Positions 60,101 to 64,000 of a stretch of 64,000 nt of DNA are shown here, in pieces (positions within the stretch are counted from its first letter, which is position 1; the number at the start of each line of letters is the position of its first letter). The stretch is from Phlebotomus papatasi. Taxonomy: Eukaryota > Arthropoda > Insecta > Diptera > Psychodidae. The stretch is taken from contig NC_077224.1 in assembly GCF_024763615.1 (NCBI RefSeq), positions 23,219,078 to 23,283,077 on the forward strand. Reading direction: 5' to 3'. Both the position numbers and the translations under genes were made by a program. The notes beneath the pieces are model-generated. The model was not told where the DNA came from. It saw only the letters and a list, made by a program, of their open reading frames with translations, and did not search any database.

Positions 60101-61343
60101 TTTTTCTTTTCTATTACGCTCAGTTGTTTCTCGGCTAATCCTCATGTCTGTACAGATTTAAAAAGAAGATGTGGAAAAGTGTCATTCTTAATCCATTAAC
60201 TCGATAAAAAGATCACTGATTGCAATGTAAAAGCTGACTATGCACACCTTCCTTTCCCAGGTGTAATTACTGGGTGAGACTGACCGAGGAAGTGGAGATT
60301 GTGGGAGATCTCCCATCGCCTACCTATGCTCAAGCCATGTCCTATGACCAAGAGAGTGGGTCCATTTATGTGATTGGCGGTTGGGATGGGAACACTCGAA
60401 GTCGAGTTACGCGAATAACAGTTCCGTCCGATTTGTGTGAGCTCTGGAGCAGCGGAAAGTATCAATGTAGGAATTTTATGGGATGCAGTTTCTGTTCAGT
60501 GGACAATACTGCACATTGTTTTTCAAATGGACGTCCGGAGGTTTGCACTGGTCAGAATGCCCGGACAATTTTCAATTATGGCGCAGTTTGTGATGAAGGG
60601 TGGCTAGCGAAGAGGAAGTGCTCAACTTTTCCCACTTGCACGGCCTGCCTGGCAGCTTGGCCTTCGCACTCGGAACTGGCACCGGCGTGTCAGTGGTGCG
60701 AGGGATGTGGGGGTGAGGGGAAGTGTATTTCAGCGGGGCAGGTGTGTGACAAGGAAGATAGCTGTGGAGTTCCTCAGACGGCCATGGGCCTAGTGACGCA
60801 GTGTGTGAGTTTGAAATGTGCAGCAGCAGATTGTGACAGTTGTCATGCGATTTCGGGATGTGCCTGGGCCCAGAATGGCACAGATCCGTGGCAGTGTGTG
60901 TCTTTGGATGTGGTTGAGGAGGAGAAATGGCCAGTGGGAGTGTGTCCACCAAGGTGCAATGTGCACAAGAACTGCAGCACTTGCCTGGCTGCAGATACTT
61001 CCGAGGGTGGCTGGGAGCACTGTTTGTGGTCAACGCAGCTCAATGAGTGCATCTCACCCAGTTACCAGCCTCTCTACTGCGCGGGAGGGGTTTGTGGGCT
61101 GGTGCTGACGCATGAGGATCAGCTGAACTGTCCCGAACCGTGTAGTTCTTTCGTGCAGTGCTCCACTTGCCTAAGACACGCCCATTGTGGCTGGTGCGCG
61201 AGGGAAGGTGGAGAGGGAGATGGGGTATGTACTGAGGGCAGCATTGAGAGTCCCACGGAGTATCCAGCTGCCTCTACGTGTGACATCATCTACGCCAGCC
61301 GACACAATATCACAACAGTCAATCCTGAGGATGAGTTCAAATG
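24198..61343 (+). CDS. Megf8: MEGF8 orthologue, N-terminal seven coding exons (3' part beyond window)
   Basis: Coding exons are 24198-24443, 35205-35396, 35534-35950, 39607-40139, 44940-46323, 54711-57505 and 60261-61343, all GT-AG and in frame. They total 6,650 nt (about 2,217 residues) of an expected 2,800-2,900. Order: signal peptide (hydrophobic run VTLLLLLHSAPLWA, residues about 20-35), CUB 1 (about 53-170), EGF-like pair (about 174-235), kelch repeats with FGGY-type motifs (about 250-660), PSI and cysteine-rich repeats with CGWC motifs (about 672-1180), Ca-binding EGF starting DVDECG (about 1187), laminin-EGF modules, CUB 2 (about 1362-1491), EGF pair, second kelch set (about 1590-1900) and more PSI repeats. 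The transmembrane and cytoplasmic part is missing because the last donor (61343/61344) leads out of the window. In vertebrates MEGF8 works with MGRN1 and MOSMO to remove Smoothened; the fly gene (CG7466) is linked to neuromuscular synapse growth. Introns 1 (10.8 kb) and 5 (8.4 kb) are very long; a small missed exon cannot be excluded. Confidence 0.95.
24664..24839. mobile_element. Small MITE with GGCTTCGCAAATACTCTG termini
   Basis: 176 bp in Megf8 intron 1. AGGCTTCGCAAATACTCTGG on the left is mirrored by CAGAGTATGTGCGAAGCCT on the right; about 35 bases pair per arm. Single copy in this window and non-coding. Confidence 0.7.
25490..25810. repeat. Two decayed inverted-repeat elements in Megf8 intron 1
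   Basis: At about 25515-25690, GGTTCCTGTC and its complement occur on both sides of TCGATAACG motifs, related to the MITE at 54232-54564. At about 25704-25810, GTAGGGGAATTCTATAAC and TGACAATATT relate to the element at 59790-60020. The borders are uncertain. Confidence 0.5.
26747..29683 (-). CDS. LINE ORF2: AP endonuclease plus reverse transcriptase (978 residues)
   Basis: An N-terminal APE-type endonuclease (residues about 27-240) keeps the expected motifs: QNIRSL, ETW (61-63), GGVGVYV, GDFN (164-167), CIDNIF (207-212) and ITDHS (231-235). The reverse transcriptase (about 500-750) has FKKGDKTEMSNYRPISLL, QYGFREGRSTEDA, FLDLTKAFDTVNH, GVPQGTVLGPLFF and YADD (about 692-695). No stop or frameshift interrupts it, and catalytic residues look complete. 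It would nick target DNA and reverse-transcribe the element RNA. Translation probably depends on reinitiation after ORF1, given the 14-nt overlap. The length is normal for the group. Confidence 0.93.
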   Translation of the reverse strand: MTRINSITNTHTNPLCPAKSPKNCKLRVALQNIRSLRANFDSLVAHISSFPVMPNMIFVTETWIRDHEKLVYHMNDFTFYANCNDAYRAGGVGVYVSNELTVTEFRKISVNSCDCLCLSCNISGDTFLFLCIYRFHSVAVQQFFSELEDFLCSCASVANVYILGDFNINTLSDSIERDNFLFLLSSFGFEALIHEPTRFGINDNSSCIDNIFVRNNTNKFVNNSTVRNLGITDHSMLVLDILNVLPNCKPTNAIHTSSISFPRLTEMLMREDWKDVIEVRDANVSFSRFIDKLNEYIARCTIHSGQGRRKDKKLKPWISNDLLKLISYKNNLSRRYKKHPGDARLKEKLRAIEKNVRRLVVEEKRRYYEDKFREAGRDGRRQWVIINKALGRNARSRNDLIEIKCGGISITDEKMIADKMNEFFVEGPLNIINSNNANASNNHRSNVSSCLNSLYLGPITGMEILKVISSLTNKKSVGFDGISTTCVKHIVFYIVDILKVLFNRCLENGVYPDCLKSAVVVPIFKKGDKTEMSNYRPISLLSVFSKVFEKLLKTRLIDFLHRTKFFSDYQYGFREGRSTEDAMLRVMTDVYEAVNNGDCVSAIFLDLTKAFDTVNHEILLDKLGNCGIRGIALNLFASYLDNRTQLVKIGGSFSGARTLNRGVPQGTVLGPLFFLIYINEFLNMEREGRVVAYADDLVLQYRGSSWAEVDGSVSRDLRSSKAWLDEHNMVISNKSRGMRFLPRKSDTTPEPIVCHSSVCNGYVCRNSCLTIPYVEEFCYLGVTIDASLNWKPQIQKLKNSLLSIISSLFHIGRLSPLSVSRMFYFACVDSRLQYGLTLWGSAYHTNLKPVRMAQRSALRAILRKSKRDSLFKSFIDLRILPLSYSFKYKTLRVFFVRGGFYNTNRGRPLRSVAPAAVPFPRKELFKRSFLYVAPSLYNELPLNLKEPHISYQTFSNRLKRLIWAEYCAERPGFIFAAG
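29670..30680 (-). CDS. LINE ORF1: PHD-finger, coiled-coil, FP-like protein (336 residues)
   Basis: The ATG is at 30680-30678. Residues about 1-56 form a PHD-type zinc finger with ordered C-x2-C, C-x2-C, H-x2-C and C-x2-C pairs (from CGVCK to WRCYAC). Residues about 75-170 are a predicted coiled coil (RLEATNAVCQGLEKKVDETN and similar). Residues about 175-300 contain EIHNVPERLDG and GDILVVRLASRRLRDQVLG, resembling the FP/L1-ORF1-like nucleic-acid-binding region. It probably binds element RNA and multimerises through the coil. It is open throughout. Confidence 0.85.
   Translation of the reverse strand: MYLCGVCKIGPRGNNVLKLKCNECTKYYHGKCVNLTPKDVEAVMSADIPWRCYACQDKRSEFMRESVSEPEAPEGSLEDFRRTFEVTMADMTKRLEATNAVCQGLEKKVDETNSTCRDLGKSVDLANSTRQELLEAVKRLSNENSDLKREIDYLRRKVMDADRVAELTAVEIHNVPERLDGDIHIHAEEILCSALGTDISADKIADSFVIRRKKKFDSKTSSKSGSARVPGDILVVRLASRRLRDQVLGISRQKMRRDNMGLKATVFGGEEITVRIKERISAYARELLNETWIYAKENEWKYVWVRQGRVLVRKKEKDRVHVVNSFDDLKLINDSD
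30811..31019. repeat. Dispersed repeat fragment in Megf8 intron 1
   Basis: CTGGGTAATCTCTAAAACAT and ATCGCACGACG at about 30886-30935 recur at about 47450-47505 (CTGGGTAATCTCTATCTAAA, ATCGCACGACGC). This is an interspersed repeat of unknown class. Confidence 0.5.
31020..31530. other. GC-richer block of unknown origin in Megf8 intron 1
   Basis: About 500 bp that is clearly richer in G and C than the surrounding intron, with no long ORF. It may be a fragment of another retroelement (for example a LINE UTR), but no motif identifies it. Confidence 0.35.
31531..32535. other. Megf8 intron 1 segment, nothing recognised
   Basis: AT-rich, with no gene, RNA or repeat boundary that I can support. Confidence 0.5.
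32536..33836. repeat. Probable decayed transposon rich in GAGTTAAAATAA-type motifs
   Basis: Motifs such as AACTCTTTTT, GAGTTAATTCAACTC and TTTACATCGAAAAGAGTAA recur at both sides (about 32550-32790 and 33630-33836), and the right side ends TTTTTTCTTAGTGTA, like the CACTGAG-type MITE ends. The borders are not exact. A perfect hairpin lies inside. Confidence 0.4.
32901..32971. other. Perfect 19-bp hairpin
   Basis: ACGCTCAGAGCAGAAGTGG (32901-32919) is exactly complementary to CCACTTCTGCTCTGAGCGT (32953-32971), with a 33-nt loop. Perfect pairing stands out in this decayed AT-rich context. It could be a tiny MITE, a microRNA-like precursor or a recent inversion. Confidence 0.6.
33903..33956 (-). 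mobile_element. 3' end fragment of an L2-like LINE
   Basis: (ATTC)n at about 33908-33925 is followed by TTTTCAACCGCTTATCCCTA and a TTGGGGTTGCGGG motif. The CCGCTTATCC...GGG(T)CGCGG pattern next to a tetranucleotide tail is a known 3' end type of L2/CR1-group LINEs. Only the tail is here. Confidence 0.55.
34211..34467. mobile_element. CACTGAG-type MITE, complete copy in Megf8 intron 1
   Basis: 257 bp between TA dinucleotides. Ends CACTGAGAAAAAAG and TTTTTCTCAGTG. Internal blocks GCGATTAACTTTTTT, TTTTTAATGTTAATTTTACA and GGATCAATACTGCA are shared with 9503-9735 and 44503-44756. Confidence 0.85.
34470..35204. other. End of Megf8 intron 1, nothing recognised
   Basis: AT-rich sequence up to the exon 2 acceptor (GTAATCTCAG at 35204). 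No additional feature found. Confidence 0.5.
36561..37446. repeat. Minisatellite array, about 15-bp unit GCCAAAATCCCGAAA
   Basis: About 0.9 kb of imperfect tandem repeats in Megf8 intron 3. The clearest stretch (about 36778-36830) has a 15-bp period (GCCAAAATCCCGAAA, GCCAAAATCCTGAAA). Elsewhere unit length varies to 17-22 bp. Because 15 is divisible by 3, long open frames appear on the minus strand as Phe/Gly/Ile/Leu-rich repeats; I do not call these genes. A decayed relative is in Hel25E intron 2. Confidence 0.85.
37447..38199. other. Megf8 intron 3 segment, nothing recognised
   Basis: No gene or clear transposon boundary. The motif CAACCGGTTTGATAAAAT near 38107 resembles dispersed ACCGGTTTTCAAACGATTT-type sequences near 36085 and 46492. 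Confidence 0.4.
38200..38674. mobile_element. pogo/Tigger-like MITE, CAGGGGGTCCCGGG termini
   Basis: 475 bp between TA dinucleotides. The left end is CAGGGGGTCCCGGGATTAT and the right end ATCTCAGGATCCCCTG. It contains an insertion of another MITE (38311-38440). The interior is shared with 16197-16534, and a short decayed copy lies at 39068-39239. Confidence 0.8.
38311..38440. mobile_element. MITE with ATATCGTCGGTTGCGG termini, nested
   Basis: 130 bp. ATATCGTCGGTTGCGGTTAC on the left pairs with GTAGCCGCAACCGACCATAT on the right. It is inserted in the pogo-like MITE, so it is the younger of the two. Same family as 343-490. Confidence 0.8.
39068..39239. mobile_element. Short decayed copy of the CAGGGGG MITE
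   Basis: 172 bp, CAGGGAGTCCCGGAATTATG to AATCCCGGTATCCCCTG, internally deleted relative to 38200-38674. It lies about 370 bp before Megf8 exon 4. Confidence 0.7.
40624..41669. mobile_element. 1.05-kb TIR element (GGGGAAG...CTCATAATTTTGGACA), copy 1
   Basis: It lies between TA dinucleotides in Megf8 intron 4. The left end is GGGGAAGTGCTCATAATTTT and the right end AAAATTATGAGCCCTTACCC. A copy in opposite orientation is at 57740-58860 and is alignable over most of its length (for example TTTGTTCTTTTTGGAAGATT in one orientation). No transposase survives. Confidence 0.8.
41724..43555. mobile_element. 1.8-kb TIR element, GTCAGTTAAATCAGCATTTG termini
   Basis: Nearly perfect inverted ends of about 28 bp (left GTCAGTTAAATCAGCATTTG, right CAAATGCTGATTTAACTGAC). 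Subterminal copies of TTTGTCGTAACTTCC occur at about 42045 and, inverted, at 42060. A shorter MITE with related ends is at 41779-41925. No long ORF is seen, so it is non-autonomous. It lies directly against the next element at 43556. Confidence 0.75.
41779..41925. mobile_element. MITE, ATATCGTCAGTTGGATCAGC termini
   Basis: 147 bp. The left end ATATCGTCAGTTGGATCAGC is mirrored on the right by GCTGATTCAACTGACGATAT. The ends match both the surrounding 1.8-kb element (GTCAGTT...ATCAGCA) and the MITEs at 343 and 38311, linking these families. Confidence 0.8.
43558..44452. mobile_element. 0.9-kb TIR element with repeated CTTTTTCGCCAC motif
   Basis: Between TA dinucleotides, left GGGTAGAGTTAGTACTTTTT, right AAAAGTACTTACTCTACCC. 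TTTTCGCCAC or its complement occurs at least six times inside, near both ends and in the middle, as possible transposase-binding subterminal repeats. Non-coding. Confidence 0.8.
44503..44756. mobile_element. CACTGAG-type MITE close to Megf8 exon 5
   Basis: 254 bp, CACTGAGAAAAAAACGGGG to TTTCTCTCAGGTG, flanked by TA. It ends only about 185 bp before the exon 5 acceptor at 44939. Closest to the copy at 34211-34467. Confidence 0.85.
46824..47335. mobile_element. piggyBac-like MITE in Megf8 intron 5
   Basis: 512 bp with TTAA at 46820-46823 and 47336-47339. Ends CCCTTTAAGGACGA and TCGTCGTTAAAGGG are the same as in the 14072-14571 copy; the interior is more diverged. Confidence 0.85.
47400..49200. 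other. Megf8 intron 5: dispersed repeat sequence and a SINE, no gene
   Basis: It begins with the repeat also seen at about 30886 (CTGGGTAATCTCTATC), then a G run (about 47597-47606), a GACGGACAGACGGACAAACA motif and an A run. From 48600 to 49150 are related phrases such as GGAGATATGATTTTTTG and CCGGAGATAGAGG. These look like decayed interspersed elements. No protein motif was found. Confidence 0.45.
48449..48580 (-). mobile_element. tRNA-derived SINE with (GAAT)n tail
   Basis: On the minus strand it begins GGCGCCTCGAGTAGGTCAGT, with an A box-like GTCAGTGGATAGAG and a B box-like GTCGTGGGTTCGGAGC. A tRNA-unrelated body follows and it ends in GTGAATGAATGAATAG. The tail repeat is the same as that of the L2-like LINE fragment at 33903, suggesting the same LINE group mobilised it. 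Confidence 0.75.
49201..50192. other. Megf8 intron 5 segment, nothing recognised
   Basis: The phrases GGGTCATATGACC (about 49332) and GGGTCATATATGACTC (about 49759) and GGGTCATACATGACCC (about 50097) recur in this stretch, together with TCTTTAGCGTCCCA near 49206. They are probably parts of one decayed element, but its ends are not clear. Confidence 0.35.
51302..51507 (+). repeat. 5' LTR
   Basis: 206 bp, TG...CA. It includes an AATAAA-like ACAATAAATG near 51461 that may serve as poly(A) signal in the 3' copy. 205 of 206 bases equal the 3' LTR. Confidence 0.95.
51509..51526 (+). promoter_or_regulatory. Primer binding site, tRNA-Leu type
   Basis: TGGTGTCAGAAGTGGGAT begins one base after the 5' LTR. 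It starts with TGG, the complement of the CCA end of tRNAs, and the rest agrees with the tRNA-Leu acceptor/T-arm sequence as I remember it. Confidence 0.75.
51825..53006 (+). CDS. Gag-like protein of the LTR element (393 residues)
   Basis: The first ATG in the open frame is at 51825. Residues about 50-150 resemble Ty3/Gypsy Gag capsid regions: RLPIFRGEPHTLPQFLQLCD, then a Trp-Val-Leu-Tyr core segment and the F-x-E-x-L-L-Y-N-Y-F block. The C-terminal half is Lys/Asn-rich and has no CCHC zinc knuckle and no protease motif. The frame is unbroken, which fits a protein still under selection or a very young copy. It could form particles for a non-autonomous element. The assignment rests on this short similarity plus its position between LTRs. 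Confidence 0.7.
   Translation: MIPSPQLLSSRPRATKRSINDCNDPTTVIRCNVQDDSQASSRLTSLFRRLPIFRGEPHTLPQFLQLCDFIYYNYFYCPDYSNDKRWVLYLLVKVSSNVFCCINGASITKYSEFREALLYNYFVDDDDFPSDLTNDLILSDFYSTPRPQLQNASIDLCEPLFEYAQELKIQIPESVKVTSNQDTKENFCIKSKVTCQLKRIRINDPINCEKPQIVFQKDLMKLENQTLKSEIYDDTEKFHSILLNPENPHTDKIISVKLQHKVKENKMRMSYLKIIDDNATKILPKRQSAVFENKNNNKCQNKERTQFATVTMKLNCNKIDDSCKTLQMLKKVSSLKRNSYFYALQLKDFQNKEVQINRVFNKLLILLYKFLITVQKYIYIEFDFQKFARIGVG
53465..53477 (+). promoter_or_regulatory. Polypurine tract of the LTR element
   Basis: AAGGAGGGAGGAA directly precedes the TG of the 3' LTR, the expected place for plus-strand priming. Confidence 0.85.
53478..53683 (+). repeat. 3' LTR
   Basis: 206 bp, identical to the 5' LTR but for A instead of T at 53589. 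Followed by the duplicated CAGC. Confidence 0.95.
54232..54564. mobile_element. MITE with CTGTYCTC...CTTCTGC termini in Megf8 intron 5
   Basis: About 333 bp. The left CTGTCCTCAAGTGCTTCTGC and the right reverse complement (GTAGAAGTGCACGAGAACAG) give arms of about 60 bp including TTCCTGTC and GACAGGAACC motifs. It ends about 145 bp before Megf8 exon 6. A decayed relative is at about 25515-25690. Confidence 0.75.
57740..58860. mobile_element. 1.1-kb TIR element (GGGGAAAGGCTCATAATTTT), copy 2
   Basis: Megf8 intron 6. Left GGGGAAAGGCTCATAATTTT, right AAAATTATGAGCCCTTCCCCC. It is inverted relative to 40624-41669 and aligns with it over most of the length. The phrase TGTCCAAAATTA/TTTTGGACA recurs near both ends. 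Non-coding. Confidence 0.8.
59029..59590. repeat. GC-containing minisatellite, about 28-bp unit TTTTCGCGGACCGCGGAA
   Basis: About 20 imperfect units built from TTTTCGCGGA and CCGCGGAATTT in Megf8 intron 6. The unit includes near-palindromic CCGCGG/CGCGGA segments. It yields long stop-free frames on both strands by composition (Arg/Phe/Ser-rich), which I do not treat as genes. It is rich in CpG, unlike the surrounding intron. Confidence 0.85.
59790..60020. mobile_element. MITE with GTAGTGGAATTCTGG termini
   Basis: 231 bp. GAATTCTGGAACAGTATGAC on the left is mirrored by GTCATACTGTTACAGAATTC on the right (about 33 paired bases). It ends about 240 bp before Megf8 exon 7. A decayed relative is at about 25704-25810. 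Confidence 0.75.
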
Positions 61344-62231
61344 GTGAGTACAATGATTTTTGCATATAAAATATTTTGATTCAGTTTCGTTTGAATTTCT
61401 AAGATTTTGGAATAAGAATTTCTTATTAACTTTTAAAGATATGTAATCGCAAAATTATTAATAATTTATCAAAAACTTATTTAAAAATTATTATTATTAT
61501 CAGAAATATAAAAATTCGGTCAGAAATGAAAAATAAAAAATGAAATTGAACGAAAAAATGAGTGGTAAATAATAAATTCAATCAATTAGCAACTTGGAAG
61601 AATACTGCGGAAAGGGCACTCGTACCAAAAATCTGAAGGTATTTTTCATAGAAAAATATTTTCTCAATAGTAACTTTGGCGGCCATACAAAGATAAAATT
61701 CAACAGATAATTTTTCTAAAAATATATCTTTAATATAGTAAGGTGGGGTAACTGGATCGTTTTCCGTAGAGTGCTACTTAAACGCTGGTTTTTGGACTGA
61801 CGAAATTCTTTTTTACTTCTTCTAAATCCATAGAATTATTCACTGTTTCATTCAGAAACATAATATAAAAAAATATCAAAAATATTAAAGAAAATTTATA
61901 AAATAATGATAATACTGAAATAAGTTAGCATGCACTAAGTGGATCGCCTGTTCGCTAATTGGCTCAAATGGTCTTTTAATTGGATCACTCAATTTACAAG
62001 AATATTCTCGACAATTCTGAAACTATTCCATGAGTTATTCAGCAGTAACCACATCCCTTTCCAATGAGAATGACTTTAGCTTGCGCATGCTGAGCTCTGG
62101 ATGACGCTTGAGAAAATTCTTGAACCAAGCATCTCCAGGCCTTCCATCTGTAAAATAGTTTGGAATTTTGAAGGTCTCGCAGATGATTTTGATGCTGCTT
62201 GTTACCAATCAATCTAAAATAGATTCTCTTA
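61344..62231. other. Megf8 intron 7 (start), no exon seen
   Basis: AT-rich. AAGGTGGGGTAACTGGATCG near 61740 resembles GGGAAGGTGGGGCTACATTG near 20033, a possible dispersed repeat end. No cysteine-rich coding sequence that could continue Megf8 was found here or to the end of the window. Confidence 0.5.
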
Positions 62232-62366
62232 TGCCCTAGACACACTTACGACTTAAGCCGAGAGACGACTTAGTGGAAAATTATGGAAATGAAGTTTAAC
62301 CATTATGTCGAGTATAATTACACTAAGCCGTTGTCTCGGCTAATCCTCAGGTCTGTCAAGGCCTTT
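62232..62366. mobile_element. Small MITE, CTTAAGCCGAGAG family, copy 2
   Basis: About 135 bp, TGCCCTAGACACACTTACGA to GTCTGTCAAGGCCT. Over 85% of positions match 6087-6220 by eye. Confidence 0.8.
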
Positions 62367-62533
62367 AGGCCATCGAAAACGTCGATATCTTTTGCCGTTT
62401 GGTCTCCAGCTTTGATTCAAATCAATTACGAATATTTTATCACTTCCAAAAGATTAATGCAATCGGTTTTGAAATTTCAAGGCATTTAATCAAAAAATCC
62501 AAATTTAAGAAAGTTGGTTAAGAAATGGCCAAC

Positions 62534-63260
62534 CACACAGTAAAAAAATTTACAACCACTATCGTTGGTAATTTTTGCACGAGCGCTATGGTTGTGAAGT
62601 TTGTGTATTGGAAATGTTGTGTATTGGCAAAGTTGTGTATTGTCAATTTTATAAAATGGCTTCCTGTCTATAATTTTGGTTGTAGAGCAATTTTGTTCGG
62701 TTTATGTGTATTATCTGTGAAAAGTCTCTGTATTAAATAAAGAAAAAAAGAAAAAAAGAACAAAAAAAGAAAAAAACATGAAGAGAGGGTCTGAGACTTG
62801 AACCCATAGCCTTTGCGTTGATGGTCTCGCGTTTTCCGGCCGCGCCACGAACTTGCTTACTTCTCTTAAGCAATTGGCCAAGAGTTGCATCGTCAATTTT
62901 TCTAATTTACATGATGCTTCCTCTGTTTTCTGTTATTACATAATTATTCCTCATTTTTTACGACTGAGGCATATTTTAAGATTCCAATGAATGATTCTAG
63001 AAGACAATTAGACAGTTAGAAATGCGAAAAATGACTAAAATATTAGAAAAATTGCAATAGTAAACAATGAAATTTTGACAGTTCTCACACAAATTTTCCC
63101 ATACACAAATTTCATTACACAAACTTAATTTTACTAGCATTATGTTAGTATCGTACAACAAATATGATAGTAATTTTACAATTTACAACCAAAATGCTTG
63201 TGACAATACACAACTTTTCCCATACACAACTTTATTTCTCACACAATTTTTTACTGTGTG
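62534..63260. mobile_element. TIR element CACACAGTAAAAAAATT with nested tRNA-like SINE
   Basis: The ends CACACAGTAAAAAAATT and AATTTTTTACTGTGTG are inverted. The phrase ACAC(A)AACTTT/GTGTATTGG recurs several times inside both halves. A separate tRNA-like block interrupts it at 62796-62870. Confidence 0.65.
62796..62870 (-). repeat. tRNA-related sequence, probably SINE head
   Basis: On the minus strand AAGTTCGTGGCGCGGCCGGA (A box-like) is followed 40 nt later by ATGGGTTCAAGTCTCAGACC (B box-like), then a T-rich tail with CTTTTTTTC. The stems do not form a normal cloverleaf, so a working tRNA is unlikely. Confidence 0.55.
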
Positions 63261-64000
63261 CAGGTTTAACTTTGATCTTCGAGAATTCGATTTTGAAACT
63301 TTTTTTTGGTCATAGATTTCTACGATGTCTTTGTATGAACAAAATATTGACCTTTACTACTGTATAAACTGTATAAAGGGATAACTGACGGTGGCGGAAC
63401 TGAGCTAGGTCTTTCAATTGAGCTAGCCACTGAGGAAGACACGATAAGCGTCGAAAGCTCTGGTAAAATTCTGTGTTTGATTCATAGGATTTGATCAACA
63501 GATTTCGACGCTCTCCGGAAGGACAGATTGTCCTGAAAAACCTCTAACTCATTGTAAAAAACTGTCGTAGTTTATTTAACTAATGGAGATTCCGGATATT
63601 ATCGGGGACAAATCACTCAGGGAGAACACATCCATTTCATAAGAGTTTTCGGCGCGATCTCCAAGCCTTCATTAATGGTTAAGCCTTTGAAATGTTCTCT
63701 GAGAGTCGTTCATGGAATGGGCGAACTTTCTTACAATTTTCCACAAACTTGGTACACTAATTTGGGCGTCATTGAGGTATCTAAAAAATCAATATTCTTT
63801 AATAAGAATTTTATCAAAAGAAAGTTGTTTAAATCCTCTTGAAATGACACAGAAGTAAAAAAAACAAGATCCAAAGCTTACTGCAACTGACTTGAGGTCA
63901 AGCATTAACTGTTGCAAATTCACCTTTTTGTTCTTCATCTTGTAAAAGTCCTCCAAAGGACATATCGACTTTTTTTATGGATGCTTTGCATTGAAGGGAT
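63261..64000. other. Megf8 intron 7 continuation, nothing recognised
   Basis: No exon, RNA gene or repeat boundary found. GAGAACACATCC and nearby sequence show no motif. Confidence 0.45.

Noticed and set aside
61344..64000. Further Megf8 exon within the window
   Set aside because: I looked for Cys-rich or CGWC-type coding sequence and for a frame continuing the split Trp codon after 61343; none was convincing.

Overview
The window is nuclear DNA of an insect, probably a dipteran. It is AT-rich, has GT-AG introns, and carries dense small DNA transposons. Both conserved genes match insect orthologues closely. I infer a nematoceran such as a sand fly or mosquito relative only from the compact RNA-helicase gene set among long transposon-filled introns; species cannot be fixed from the sequence alone.

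Layout. 1-3.8 kb holds inverted-repeat elements. 3820-4412 (minus) is the first coding exon of an unidentified acidic protein whose other exons lie outside or were not found. 4.8-11.6 kb is intergenic: low-complexity DNA, MITEs, a tRNA-related fragment and a LINE tail. 11625-11801 (minus) is a possible 58-residue basic protein just behind a splice acceptor, divergent from the next gene. 12854-23475 (plus) is a complete six-exon DEAD-box helicase, Hel25E/UAP56, whose introns hold two identical antisense tRNA-Pro(AGG) genes and several TA-flanked MITEs. 24198-61343 (plus) holds the first seven coding exons (about 2,217 residues) of Megf8, a very large cell-surface protein with CUB, EGF, kelch and PSI domains; its C-terminal exons lie beyond 64000.

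Mobile DNA. Megf8 introns make up most of the right two thirds of the window. Intron 1 contains an apparently intact CR1-like LINE (about 25866-30810, minus; ORF1 with PHD finger, coiled coil and FP-like region; ORF2 with endonuclease and reverse transcriptase). Intron 5 contains a short LTR retrotransposon (51302-53683) with 206-bp LTRs that differ at one base, a tRNA-Leu-type primer binding site, a polypurine tract, a 4-bp target duplication and a single gag-like ORF. It sits inside an older TIR element, and related uninterrupted copies at about 2442 and 50782 show the empty site. At least ten MITE families occur: piggyBac-like (TTAA), several pogo/Tigger-like (TA-CAG), CACTGAG-type, and others, often nested.

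How the genes relate. Hel25E works in mRNA splicing and export in the nucleus. Megf8 is a membrane protein linked to Hedgehog attenuation in vertebrates and to synapse development in flies. They are neighbours head to tail with only about 0.7 kb between coding ends, but nothing indicates shared function. I found no CRISPR array, bacterial operon or clear novel defence-type system; the most notable items are the gag-only LTR element and the shared-terminus transposon families.
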